This document shows positions 17,371-25,175 of a stretch of DNA of 64,000 nucleotides, in pieces; the first letter of the stretch is position 1; the number at the start of each line of letters is the position of its first letter. Origin of the DNA: Halosimplex amylolyticum (lineage in GTDB: Archaea > Halobacteriota > Halobacteria > Halobacteriales > Haloarculaceae); the NCBI RefSeq assembly GCF_051414035.1, contig NZ_JBLKNW010000010.1, positions 1 through 64,000 on the forward strand, given 5' to 3'. The notes under the pieces were generated by a model. It saw nothing but the letters and a program-made list of their open reading frames with translations, was not told where the DNA came from and did no database searches. Both the position numbers and the translations under genes were made by a program.

Positions 17371-18432
17371 TCAATCGTCGGCTTCGATCGCGCCGGTCCC
17401 CGGACGGTCGGTCGCCGCGAGGTCGATGTCGCCGCCCGGCATCGGCACGCCGTCGAACGGGTCCGCGGCGAGCAGGAGCGAGCCGTCGAGGTCGACGTAG
17501 TCGAACAGCGGTGCGAGGTGGCAGCTAGCAGCGATCGCGGCGTCGGACTCGACCATACAGCCGAGCATCGCTTCGCACCCGTGAGCGTGCGCGACGGCCG
17601 CGACCTCCCGCGTCGCCCGCAGACTCCCGCACTTCTGGACCTTCGCGACGACGACGTCGACCGCGTCGGCGACGCGCGCCACGTCCGCCGCAGTCTCGAC
17701 CGACTCGTCGGCCGCGACCGGGACGGCCCCGTGTTCGCGGACGTGTCTGAGCCCGTCGACATCGTCGGCCGGGACCGGCTGTTCGAGGAACTCGACGCCG
17801 TGGGCGGCGAGCGCGTCGGTCTTCGCGACGGCTTCGGCGGGCGTCCAGGCGCCGTTGGCGTCGACCCTGATCCGCGCCTCGGGCGCGCCCTCGCGGACCG
17901 CCGCCAGTCGCTCGGCGTCTCGACCCGTCCCCAGTTTCACCTTGAGAACGGAGTACCCCTCGGCGACCGCGCGCCCGGCCTTCGCGCGCATCTCGTCGGG
18001 GTCGGCGGACCCGATGGAGAACGACGAAATGGGGGCCTCTGCGGGGTCGAGCCCCCACTGGCGATACAGGGGCACGTCGAGGCGTTTGGCGGCCAGGTCC
18101 GCGAGCGCGATGTCCACTGCGGCCCGCGCGGCGGGATTGCGGCCGAGGACTTCCCGCGTCTCGCGCTCGATCCGCTGGCGGGCGTGCAGGTCGCCGACGG
18201 CTTCGACCACTCCCAGCAGGTCCGGCAGGACGGCCTCGACTGTCTCGGGCGTCTCGCCGTAGTACGAGGAGGGCGCGGCGGCACCGATCCCTTCGTAGGT
18301 CCCGTCCGAGATCCGGACGAGGACGTTCTCGGCGGTCTCGGTCGTCCCACGGGCGATGGTGAACGGGTCCGCCAGCGGCAGGGAGAGCCGTTCGAAGTCG
18401 GTGTCGAGACCATCGTCGGCGTTCGGAGCCAT
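17371..18432 (-). CDS. dgcA: enolase-superfamily epimerase, probable N-acetyl-D-glutamate racemase DgcA
   Basis: 353 aa from the ATG at 18432. A GGAGG stretch (18443-18447) sits 10 nt upstream, favouring this over the GTG at 18441. The muconate-lactonising/dipeptide-epimerase subgroup is shown by KxK (K164, K166 in LKVKLG), the metal ligands D191 (RVDANGAW), E217 (EFLEQPV) and D242 (AADESV), and the opposite-face lysines K264/K267 (VVAKVQKCG). Alone it would read as an L-Ala-D/L-Glu epimerase. Directly upstream is a DUF1611 gene, the arrangement of the dgcN-dgcA D-glutamate catabolic operon. The assignment rests on that pairing. Confidence 0.72.
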   Translation of the reverse strand: MAPNADDGLDTDFERLSLPLADPFTIARGTTETAENVLVRISDGTYEGIGAAAPSSYYGETPETVEAVLPDLLGVVEAVGDLHARQRIERETREVLGRNPAARAAVDIALADLAAKRLDVPLYRQWGLDPAEAPISSFSIGSADPDEMRAKAGRAVAEGYSVLKVKLGTGRDAERLAAVREGAPEARIRVDANGAWTPAEAVAKTDALAAHGVEFLEQPVPADDVDGLRHVREHGAVPVAADESVETAADVARVADAVDVVVAKVQKCGSLRATREVAAVAHAHGCEAMLGCMVESDAAIAASCHLAPLFDYVDLDGSLLLAADPFDGVPMPGGDIDLAATDRPGTGAIEADD

Positions 18433-18437
18433 CGGAT

Positions 18438-19460
18438 TCACTCCTCCCCCAGCGCCGCGGGCAGAATCTCCGCCGCGTCGAACCGGACGGGATCGGTCGC
18501 CGGGGCGCCGATGGCCTCGCCGTACTCCTCGACGGCCGCGCCGGCCGCGTCGTCGTCCAGGCGCTGGGTGTTGAGCGAACCCGCGACGACCTCGGCGGGC
18601 GCGACGGGGCCGGCCATCGACTCGTACAGCGCCGCGTACTCGCCGGGCGGCGGGATCGATACGTGCTCGTAGCCGTGGACCGCCTCGCGGTCGGCGACGT
18701 GACAGAGCACCAGCCGGTCGGGCATCGCGCCGTGCAGGATGGCCGTCGTCACACCCGAGTAGGCCGGATGGGCGATGGCTCCCTGCCCCTCGACGAACAG
18801 CACGTCGTACTCGGCGGCGCGCTCCTCGACCATCCGCTCGACCGCGCCCGCGGCGAAGTCGGCGACCACTCTGTCGACGGCGATGCCGTAGTTCTCGATG
18901 GCGATCCCGGTCTGGCCGGTGGGGACGACGCCGGCGTCGACGCCCCGCTCGCGGGCCGCTTCGGCGAGTTCGAACGTCGTCGTCATCTTCCCCGACGAGC
19001 AGTCGGTGCCGACGGTGAGGACCACCTCGGCGTCGACCTCGCTCGCGGTGCCGTCGCTGACGGTCAGGTCGTCGGGTGGCCGGCGCAGGTCACGGAGTTC
19101 ACAGCCGTGTTCGTCGGCCAGTCGGGCGAACTCCTCGTCGTCGGCGAGGAAGTGGTGGAGCCCAGCGATCACGTCACAGCCGCGTTCGAGCGCGCCGCGC
19201 ACGTCGGGCCGCCAGGTCTCGTCGAAGCCGCCGCCGATGGGCGCGATGCCGACGAGGAGGGCGTCGATGGGTTCGTCCACGTCGCCGATACCGGCGACGA
19301 TGGGCGCGTCCTGGACCTCGGTGACGTGGTCGCGGACGCGCTCGCCGGCGCGGGTTCGATCGAGGACCGCCGCCACCTCGTCGTCGCCGTAGCGCAGGAC
19401 GCCGACGGCCGTCTTCGCGCGGTCGGGAAACTGCTCGTGGGCGAGGATGGCGACGCGCAT
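18438..19460 (-). CDS. dgcN: DUF1611 family protein, probable D-glutamate N-acetyltransferase DgcN
   Basis: 340 aa. The DUF1611 layout is visible: an N-terminal Rossmann-like part (AILAHEQFPDRAKTAVGVLRYG, IDALLVGIAPIGGG) and a C-terminal NTP-binding-like domain. The latter carries the loop TVGTDCSSGKMTT (about 149-161), VVPTGQTGI, VEGQGAI and the conserved HxxAYSGVT-type motif IAHPAYSGVTTAI. In bacteria DgcN acetylates D-glutamate, DgcA racemises the product, and a deacetylase releases L-glutamate. The stop overlaps the alternative GTG start of dgcA, so the genes are translationally coupled. The start faces family B repeat copy B1. Confidence 0.72.
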   Translation of the reverse strand: MRVAILAHEQFPDRAKTAVGVLRYGDDEVAAVLDRTRAGERVRDHVTEVQDAPIVAGIGDVDEPIDALLVGIAPIGGGFDETWRPDVRGALERGCDVIAGLHHFLADDEEFARLADEHGCELRDLRRPPDDLTVSDGTASEVDAEVVLTVGTDCSSGKMTTTFELAEAARERGVDAGVVPTGQTGIAIENYGIAVDRVVADFAAGAVERMVEERAAEYDVLFVEGQGAIAHPAYSGVTTAILHGAMPDRLVLCHVADREAVHGYEHVSIPPPGEYAALYESMAGPVAPAEVVAGSLNTQRLDDDAAGAAVEEYGEAIGAPATDPVRFDAAEILPAALGEE

Positions 19461-19565
19461 GGACGTGTGTTGGTCGTCAGGCGATTTAATCGCACGGTGG
19501 TTCGAGGCAGTAGATCTACGGCTACCACGGCAACCGACAGCACCGCTTACTCGATGGTGGCCAGG

Positions 19566-19832
19566 AACAGCGTGAAAGCCCCGACGCGTTCGACTCGCGC
19601 GCCTCGCTGCGCGCGCTCCCTACGGTCGCGTGCTTACGTCGTCGTGCTTCGCCGAACGCGTCGCCCCTTTCATTCCCACCCGTGTCGGTCGGTTCAACAG
19701 TCTATGTGGGTGGGAACGAAAGGGGCCGTCCGTTGCGGGAACCCGGGCGACGTAAGCACCACAGCCGAGCGCAGCGAGGCGAGGAGCGCAGCGAGCCCCG
19801 GGACCGCAACGGACGGGGGCTTTCACGCTGTT
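19566..19832. repeat. family B structured repeat, copy B1 (267 bp, terminal inverted repeats)
   Basis: Begins AACAGCGTGAAAGCCCC and ends with the exact complement, GGGGGCTTTCACGCTGTT. Inside are two long hairpins, one per half. Stem 1 is CGACGCGTTCG / CGAACGCGTCG and stem 2 is CCGTCCGTTGC / GCAACGGACGG. A central inverted repeat has CCCTTTCATTCCCACCCG on the left and a near-complement on the right (GGGTGGGAACGAAAGGG). The right arm holds a motif GACGTAAGCACC plus GAGGAGCGCAGCGAG. No believable ORF and no target-site duplication. Lies between dgcN and the Vms1 gene. Copies B2 and B3 match in layout. Confidence 0.85.
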
Positions 19833-19906
19833 CGCGGTAGCTCTCGCAGTCGCGTCGACCGCCGTTCACCCCGAAGTAACAGAACCCTCGTCCCGATCGC
19901 GTTCAC

Positions 19907-20806
19907 CTACAACGATCGCAACTGCACCCGCCAGAACTCCCGGAAGGCCTTCTCCAGCGCGGGTTCGGGGTCACCGCTCGCGGACACGGACGACACCGTG
20001 TCGGCCACGTCCTCGAACTCGTCGAGGACGGTGCGCTCGCCGACGACGATCAGCCGGTCGGTCTCGCCGTCGTCCAGCGCGACCTGGCACCGTTCGAGAT
20101 GGTTGTCGATCTGCTCGTCGCGCAGGCGCTCGAAGCGGGCCTGCGAGTAGCCGCCCTTCGAGTGTTTGCTCTTCAGGTCGGAGTCGAACCCCTGGAAGGC
20201 GACCCGCTCGGCGCCGTCGTACTCGCCCATGGCGAAGAGATCCGAGCGGACCAGGGCGAAGGTGAACGAGCCCGCGGGCTCGAACCACGACCGTTCGAAC
20301 GCGAACGCGTCGTCCCACGTCGCGAAGGGCTCCGGCGGGTTCGGGACGGAGAGGCAGGCGTCGACGAGCGCGGCGTCGTCGGTGACGGCGAGGCAGGGCG
20401 CAGCCCGCCCGACGAGCGCGGCGCGGTCGCCGAAGGCCTCCCGCACTGACTCCGAGAGGTCGTGGCCGTCGGGGACGTAGGCGGTGAAGGCGCCTTCCGG
20501 GTCGGTCTCCACGGACTCCAGGCGGTCGAGGACCGCCCGGAGCCGCCCGTCCTGGAGCGTCTCGGTGCGGGCGAACGAGCGGTCGACGCCGGCCTCGTCC
20601 GACCGGCGGCGTTCGACCTCGCCTTCGAGTTCGGCGATGCGGTCTTCGAGGCGGTTGACCCGCTGTTCGGCCTCCTGGCGGTCGCTAGCGGCGTCGGCCC
20701 GCCGCTCCTGCTCGGCTTCGAGCTGGCGCTCGCGGTGTTCGAGCTCCTCCTCGAGTTCCTCGATGCGCTCTTTGAGCTGGGCCCGGCCGAGCACCCGGTC
20801 TAACAT
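19907..20806 (-). CDS. Vms1/Ankzf1 family peptidyl-tRNA hydrolase
   Basis: 299 aa from the ATG at 20806. Residues about 5-70 form a charged coiled coil (LKERIEELEEELEHRERQL). The C-terminal two thirds is an eRF1-like/VLRF1 domain, with the signature KSKHSKGGYSQARFERLR around residues 213-229. Q222 corresponds to the catalytic glutamine with which Vms1/ANKZF1 cuts peptidyl-tRNA on stalled large subunits. Eukaryotic Vms1 works in ribosome quality control, and archaeal homologues are predicted to do the same. The ankyrin and zinc-finger parts of ANKZF1 are absent, as expected in archaea. Confidence 0.85.
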   Translation of the reverse strand: MLDRVLGRAQLKERIEELEEELEHRERQLEAEQERRADAASDRQEAEQRVNRLEDRIAELEGEVERRRSDEAGVDRSFARTETLQDGRLRAVLDRLESVETDPEGAFTAYVPDGHDLSESVREAFGDRAALVGRAAPCLAVTDDAALVDACLSVPNPPEPFATWDDAFAFERSWFEPAGSFTFALVRSDLFAMGEYDGAERVAFQGFDSDLKSKHSKGGYSQARFERLRDEQIDNHLERCQVALDDGETDRLIVVGERTVLDEFEDVADTVSSVSASGDPEPALEKAFREFWRVQLRSL

Positions 20807-20915
20807 CACCGGATGGGGGCGCGGCTGGCGGTTAAAACTACAGGTCTCCGGCGAATCCCTTCTGGGGGTGCGGTCCGCTGGGGGAACCGCCCGATCCCGG
20901 GAACGGCGCGGCCGG

Positions 20916-21392
20916 TCAGATCCCGGTCGGGTCGTCGAACGAACCGTCGTCGAACGAACCGTCGTCGAACGAACCGTCGTCGAACGAACCGTCGTCGAAC
21001 CCGCCGCCGACGGGGTCGTCGGGGACGAACTCGTCGATCGCCTCGTCGCTGGTGGGCGTCCCCGCCGCGACCGAGAGCAGTTGCCTCGCCCGCTCGGCCT
21101 TGGCGAGGAACACCTCCCGGAGCGAGGGCGGGTTGCTGATGCGCGTCTCCTCGACGAGTTCCTCGGGCACGGCGACGGTGTCCGCGGGGACGCTGTCGTC
21201 CCCGTATACCGTGAAGTGTGTGTTCTCCAGTTTCATCACCAGGGGGAGGTCCGTCCGCTGGATCCCGCCGTCCGCGTACAGTTGCCGATTGACCTGCTCG
21301 TGCTGGGCGCGCGAGATGACCGCCGCGTCGCCCTCGCTGGGCTCGACGTAGAGTCTGCCCAGGTAGTAGCCGCTGGAGAACTGTTCGAACAT
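20916..21392 (-). CDS. DUF5802 family protein with FDDGS tandem tail
   Basis: 158 aa. The haloarchaeal DUF5802 core runs from MFEQFSSGYYLGRLYVEP through RAQHEQVNRQLY, LPLVMKLENTHFTVYGD and EELVEETRISNPPSLREVFLAKAERARQLL. Function unknown; the protein is small, soluble and acidic. The C-terminus contains four near-identical pentapeptides FDDGS encoded by a 15-bp tandem repeat, so its length probably varies between strains. The gene is transcribed towards the Vms1 gene, about 110 bp away. The last third (EAIDEFVPDDPVGGG onward) is presumably disordered. Confidence 0.85.
   Translation of the reverse strand: MFEQFSSGYYLGRLYVEPSEGDAAVISRAQHEQVNRQLYADGGIQRTDLPLVMKLENTHFTVYGDDSVPADTVAVPEELVEETRISNPPSLREVFLAKAERARQLLSVAAGTPTSDEAIDEFVPDDPVGGGFDDGSFDDGSFDDGSFDDGSFDDPTGI
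20931..21000 (-). repeat. 15-bp tandem repeat inside the DUF5802 gene
   Basis: On the plus strand the unit GTCGTCGAACGAACC occurs four times in a row, followed by a partial unit. Each unit encodes FDDGS on the minus strand. The copies are identical at the DNA level, which points to recent slippage or expansion, not old protein repeats. Confidence 0.9.
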
Positions 21393-21553
21393 TGCTGTGC
21401 GAGTGTATCACACGCATGGATGCTGATAAGGCTTGCCCGGTACGCTTATATCGGCGCGCTTTCAGACCGCCCGACGCGGCGTTGACGCCGCCGTTTCACG
21501 GCTCGCCCTCCCGGTTCGACACGGCTTTGTGTCCGGCAGCCTCCTCGTCGGGC

Positions 21554-22213
21554 ATGGAGTGGCCGCTGGCCGCCGACGGCCGAACGGACGTGATCCCGCG
21601 GCGGTGGGCGCGGTACTACCTGGAGAACGCCCCCAGCCTCGTCTGGCTGATATTCGCCAACGTCGCCGGGATCTTCGTCGGCGTCTTCTTCTACCTCGAA
21701 ACGCTCCCGGAGGTGGAGACCCTCCTCTGGCCGCTGTACATGGACTCGCCGGTCGCGACGCTGCTGATGGCGCTCGCGCTGGCGACGCTGCTGCCGAACC
21801 TCGGTCGCCGCCTCGACGCCGCACCGAGCAATCTCGTGCTCGCCTACCTCCACACCGTCACGTTCGTCTGGCTCGTCGAGACCGGCCTGTGGACGGCGCT
21901 GGCGCTCAACCTCCACGTCGGCCTGTACTTCCCCGACCTCTGGCGGTACTTCGGCGTCCTCGTCACCCACGTCCTCTTCGTCCCGGAGGCGTACCTGCTG
22001 CCGCACTTCGGCCGGACGACGCCCGGCGCACTGGGCCTCGCGCTCGCACTCGCGCTCGGCAACGACGTGCTCGACTACGGCTTCGGGCTCCACCCGCCGC
22101 TCCGATACGAGCCGGGGGTCGTCCTGATCGCCGGGAGCGTCGCGACCTCTCTGCTTGCCGTGGGGCTGGCCGCCCACGCGTTCGGACGGCTACCCGCAGG
22201 GACGGGGGAGTGA
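21554..22213 (+). CDS. DUF1405 family membrane protein
   Basis: 219 aa from the ATG at 21554. The family pattern is an N-terminal helix with WLIFANVAGIFVGVFFY, a loop then LLWPLYMDSPVATLLMALALATLL, followed by several further helices (about six in all). Conserved polar positions include YMDSP, VWLVETGLWTAL and YFGVLVTHVLFVPEAYLLP. DUF1405 occurs in Firmicutes and haloarchaea and has no established function. Residues such as DSP and E within helices hint at transport or catalysis in the membrane. Upstream in-frame starts back to 21392 add non-hydrophobic residues and overlap the DUF5802 start, so they are unlikely. Confidence 0.82.
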   Translation: MEWPLAADGRTDVIPRRWARYYLENAPSLVWLIFANVAGIFVGVFFYLETLPEVETLLWPLYMDSPVATLLMALALATLLPNLGRRLDAAPSNLVLAYLHTVTFVWLVETGLWTALALNLHVGLYFPDLWRYFGVLVTHVLFVPEAYLLPHFGRTTPGALGLALALALGNDVLDYGFGLHPPLRYEPGVVLIAGSVATSLLAVGLAAHAFGRLPAGTGE

Positions 22214-22308
22214 GAGCCCTCCGGCGGGCGCCGCGGGTCACGGACGCCGCTGGACGGCGTCGACGCGGTGGGATACGCTTATCAGGCTCGACCGCGAACC
22301 TCAGGTGA

Positions 22309-22956
22309 ATGGACTCCGCCGAACTGCTCGACCTGCTCGGCAACGCCAACCGTCGGCGGATCCTCCGACTGCTCGCGCACAAGCCCTGTTACGTCACGGA
22401 GATCAGCGAGTACATCGGCGTGAGCCCGAAGGCGGTCATCGACCACCTCGAACGCCTGGACGACGCCGGCCTCGTCGAGAGCAGCGTCGACGACCAGCGC
22501 CGGAAGTACTTCCGCATCGCCCGGAACCTCCGCCTGGAAGTCACCGTCTCGCCGTACCAGTTCGGCACCAAGAGCGCCTATCCCGGCAGTTCCATCGACG
22601 TCGCGTCCTGCCGACACGTCTCGATCGACGCGGAGGTCGAGGAGGGCCGCGACGCCCGCGAACTCGCCGCGGAACTCGACCGCCTGCAGGACCTCGACAG
22701 GGAGCTCTCGCTCGCCCAGCGGTGGGTCCACGGCCGGCTCTCCGAGGTCATGGAGGAGCTCACCGACCAGTTCGAGGGGGAGGACGCTCGCCTGCTCGGC
22801 GACGTGGTCTCGGCGCTCGCGACTCGGTCGGGGTCGGTCGCGGAGGTCAGCCGCCGCGTCGAGGCGCCGCCGGAAGTCGTCGAGGAGGCTCTCGAACGGC
22901 TGGCCGAGGAAGGTATCGCCGAGCGCGACGGTGACGAGTGGCGACTGCCCGAGTGA
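22309..22956 (+). CDS. ArsR/SurR-like winged-helix transcriptional regulator
   Basis: 215 aa. The N-terminal winged helix (about 1-75) reads LLDLLGNANRRRILRLLAHKPCYVTEISEYIGVSPKAVIDHLERLDDAGLVE, followed by a wing RRKYFRIARNLRLEVTVSPYQFGTK. This resembles the archaeal ArsR-type group that includes SurR. A central acidic helical region (about 115-165) may dimerise. A second HTH-like segment lies at the C-terminus (VAEVSRRVEAPPEVVEEALERLAEEGIAE). The single Cys28 is not the CxxC redox switch of SurR. Targets are unknown. It follows the DUF1405 gene by 95 bp on the same strand. Confidence 0.82.
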   Translation: MDSAELLDLLGNANRRRILRLLAHKPCYVTEISEYIGVSPKAVIDHLERLDDAGLVESSVDDQRRKYFRIARNLRLEVTVSPYQFGTKSAYPGSSIDVASCRHVSIDAEVEEGRDARELAAELDRLQDLDRELSLAQRWVHGRLSEVMEELTDQFEGEDARLLGDVVSALATRSGSVAEVSRRVEAPPEVVEEALERLAEEGIAERDGDEWRLPE

Positions 22957-22981
22957 GGGCCCGTCGCCGACAGCACCGCGG

Positions 22982-23329
22982 TCACGCGTTTTCGATTTCG
23001 TATTCGCGCTCTGCGTCGCGTGGGAAGACGTTCCGTTCGACGAGTTCCGGGACCATCTCGTCGTCGTCAGCCCCGGTGACGGACACGACACCGACGAAGA
23101 CGACACCGCCGGCCACGCCGATCAAGAGCGAATCAGTGAGGACGCCGTAGCCGAGGCTAGCAATCGCGACGACGCCGGCGACCAGGTACCGCAGGAGCCG
23201 GCGCTTGCGGAGTTCTCGTTCGTGCGCGTCGACGACGACCTCGCCCCGGCCCGCCTCGATCGTCCGGTAGACCGGTCCGTCGCCGGTCTCGTAGCGGAGC
23301 ACGTCGACGGGGCCGCCGTCGGATACCAT
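22982..23329 (-). CDS. small two-helix membrane protein, function unknown
   Basis: 115 aa. A soluble N-terminus (residues 1-45, GGPVDVLRYETGDGPVYRTIEAGRGEVVVDAHERELRKRRL) precedes two helices (LVAGVVAIASLGYGVLT; LIGVAGGVVFVGVVSVTGA) and a short charged tail (REYEIENA). No known domain. It is convergent with the HTH regulator (25 bp between stops), and its start is 26 bp from the stop of the next minus-strand gene upstream, so those two may be co-transcribed. Confidence 0.7.
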   Translation of the reverse strand: MVSDGGPVDVLRYETGDGPVYRTIEAGRGEVVVDAHERELRKRRLLRYLVAGVVAIASLGYGVLTDSLLIGVAGGVVFVGVVSVTGADDDEMVPELVERNVFPRDAEREYEIENA

Positions 23330-23355
23330 GGGCCGACCGTGGTCGCGCCGGTGAA

Positions 23356-24003
23356 TTAAACGTCCCGGGTGAGCCCGTCGCGCAGGTCCCGGCCGAAGTA
23401 GTGGCCGAGCACCGCGACGAGGATTCCGGTCGTGGCGCCGACGGCCGCGAACTGCGTCAGGCCCACGTCCGAGAGGAGGGCGAACCGGACGAACGCGCCG
23501 GACATGACGGAGATGACGGCGGCGGCCGCACCGGCGACCGCGACCGGGAAGTACCGGCGGGCGCCGCTGGCCAGCCCGAGGACGAAGGCGCCGAGGAAGA
23601 TCCCGGCCACGCCGGCGATCGACCCGACGAGCGGGACCGCGCTCCCCGCCAACATTCCGCCGACCACGGGGACCAGCGCGAGCAGGAACGAGCGGGCGGA
23701 GGGCACGTCGGGCGCGAGACTCGGTAGCGAGAGCGACGGGCGACGCAGGGAGGGGGTCAGCCGCGACAGCAGGCCCGGTCCCGACGCCGAGTCGGATTCG
23801 GCCGCGGCCGGATCTGCTGCGTCCGCTGTCGACCCCTCGCTCGCGCCCACGTCGCTCGTCAGCGCGTCGACGTCGACGCCGAGTTCGTCGTCGCTGAATC
23901 CGACGTCTTCGCCGCCGCTGGCGTCGACGTCGCCACCGAAGTCGTCGCCGAGGAGGTCGTCGACGTCGTCCCCGGACGTCCGTTCGTCCGTCCGCTCAGA
24001 CAT
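23356..24003 (-). CDS. acidic-tailed membrane protein, function unknown
   Basis: 215 aa from the ATG at 24003. Residues 1-75 are a very acidic low-complexity stretch (DDVDDLLGDDFGGDVDASGG). A short basic segment (LSRLTPSLRRPSLSLPSLAP) follows, then four hydrophobic segments (SFLLALVPVVGGMLAGSAV; SIAGVAGIFLGAFVLGLASG; FPVAVAGAAAAVISVMSGAFV; FAAVGATTGILVAVLGHYFG). Similar proteins are common in haloarchaea without assigned function. The longer frame upstream is R-rich and is the antisense shadow of the divergent hydrolase region. Confidence 0.7.
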   Translation of the reverse strand: MSERTDERTSGDDVDDLLGDDFGGDVDASGGEDVGFSDDELGVDVDALTSDVGASEGSTADAADPAAAESDSASGPGLLSRLTPSLRRPSLSLPSLAPDVPSARSFLLALVPVVGGMLAGSAVPLVGSIAGVAGIFLGAFVLGLASGARRYFPVAVAGAAAAVISVMSGAFVRFALLSDVGLTQFAAVGATTGILVAVLGHYFGRDLRDGLTRDV

Positions 24004-24158
24004 ACCCGCAACTCCGCGCCGAGGGCCCATGTGCCTTTTCCTCCCGTCCTCGATGCGGGGACACAACCGGCGCGGCGTCGGTCGCGTGCCGACCGGCGGG
24101 GCCCCCGTCGATTTCCGGCGCCCGCACGTTTTTGCGGTCGATCCGCGTACGGGGTGAC

Positions 24159-25007
24159 ATGACAGTCGAGACGCGACTGCCGGAGGCGTGGACCGAGGGA
24201 TTCGTCGAGGTCGAGGACGGGGTGCGGCTACACTACGCGCGGACCGGTGGCGACGGCCCGCCGCTGGTCGTCGCCCACGGCGTCTTCGACGACGGGCTCT
24301 GCCGGATCCCGCTGGCCCGCGACCTCGCCGACGAGTACGACGTGATCCTCTACGACGCCCGCGGCCACGGCCAGTCCGACGCACCGGAGGCGGGTTACGG
24401 CCCCGACGACCGCGCCGCCGACCTCGTGGGACTGCTCGACGAGCTCGACCTGCAGGACCCGATCCTCCTCGGCCACTCGATGGGCGGCGACACCGTCCTC
24501 GCGACCGCCGCGAACTACCCCGACCGCCCGCGGGCGGTCGTCGCCGTCGATCCGGCGGGGCTGCTGGGGCACAACCGGGAGAACCGCGGCGACGACGGCA
24601 TCGGTGAGGAGGAGGTCGAGGGCGTCCGCGAGCAGATACTGTGGTGGCACGACCACTCGAAGGCCGAACTGCTGGAGGCCGACGACGAGCTCGCGGGCCA
24701 CGTCGAGGCGGGCGAGGAAGAACTGGCGAGTCTGCTGGCCGACGCCCGACTGCGCGTCAGCGCCAACATCACCGCGGTGTTCCGGAGCGGGTGGGCCGAC
24801 CCCGAGGACCACTACCCGGACGTCGAGGCGCCGACGCTCGTTCTGCGCGCCGACGTCGACGAGGAGGCCCGGGAGCGCGACCGCGAGAGCGTGGCCCTGA
24901 TCCCGGACGGGCTGCTGGTTCACGTGGACGACGCCGGTCACTGTATTTTCCGCGATCAGCGTTCGGTCGCGACCGAGGAAGTTCGGTCGTTCCTGGCCGA
25001 CCACTGA
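24159..25007 (+). CDS. alpha/beta hydrolase
   Basis: 282 aa from the ATG at 24159. Classic alpha/beta-hydrolase features are present: the oxyanion segment VVAHGVFDDG, DARGHGQSD, the nucleophile elbow GHSMGG (Ser about 114), a cap region (about 140-220), the acid near LRADVDEE, and the catalytic His in DDAGHCIFRDQ. The family covers esterases, lactonases, epoxide hydrolases and haloperoxidases, and the substrate cannot be told. It stands on its own promoter; the acidic membrane protein is divergent with 155 bp between starts. Confidence 0.85.
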   Translation: MTVETRLPEAWTEGFVEVEDGVRLHYARTGGDGPPLVVAHGVFDDGLCRIPLARDLADEYDVILYDARGHGQSDAPEAGYGPDDRAADLVGLLDELDLQDPILLGHSMGGDTVLATAANYPDRPRAVVAVDPAGLLGHNRENRGDDGIGEEEVEGVREQILWWHDHSKAELLEADDELAGHVEAGEEELASLLADARLRVSANITAVFRSGWADPEDHYPDVEAPTLVLRADVDEEARERDRESVALIPDGLLVHVDDAGHCIFRDQRSVATEEVRSFLADH

Positions 25008-25175
25008 GCGTCTTCCGCTACACCCGGACGCGTTGCCTGCTGGTGCAGGGCGGAGACTGACGGGGAGACCGCCCGAGGATCGGAACCGAGCGTCGTCGCC
25101 TGCACGCGACGCGGACGGCGTCGGCGCGCCAGCGCACGGTCACGGCGACTCGTGAGCCGTGCGGGTGAGCTTTCC

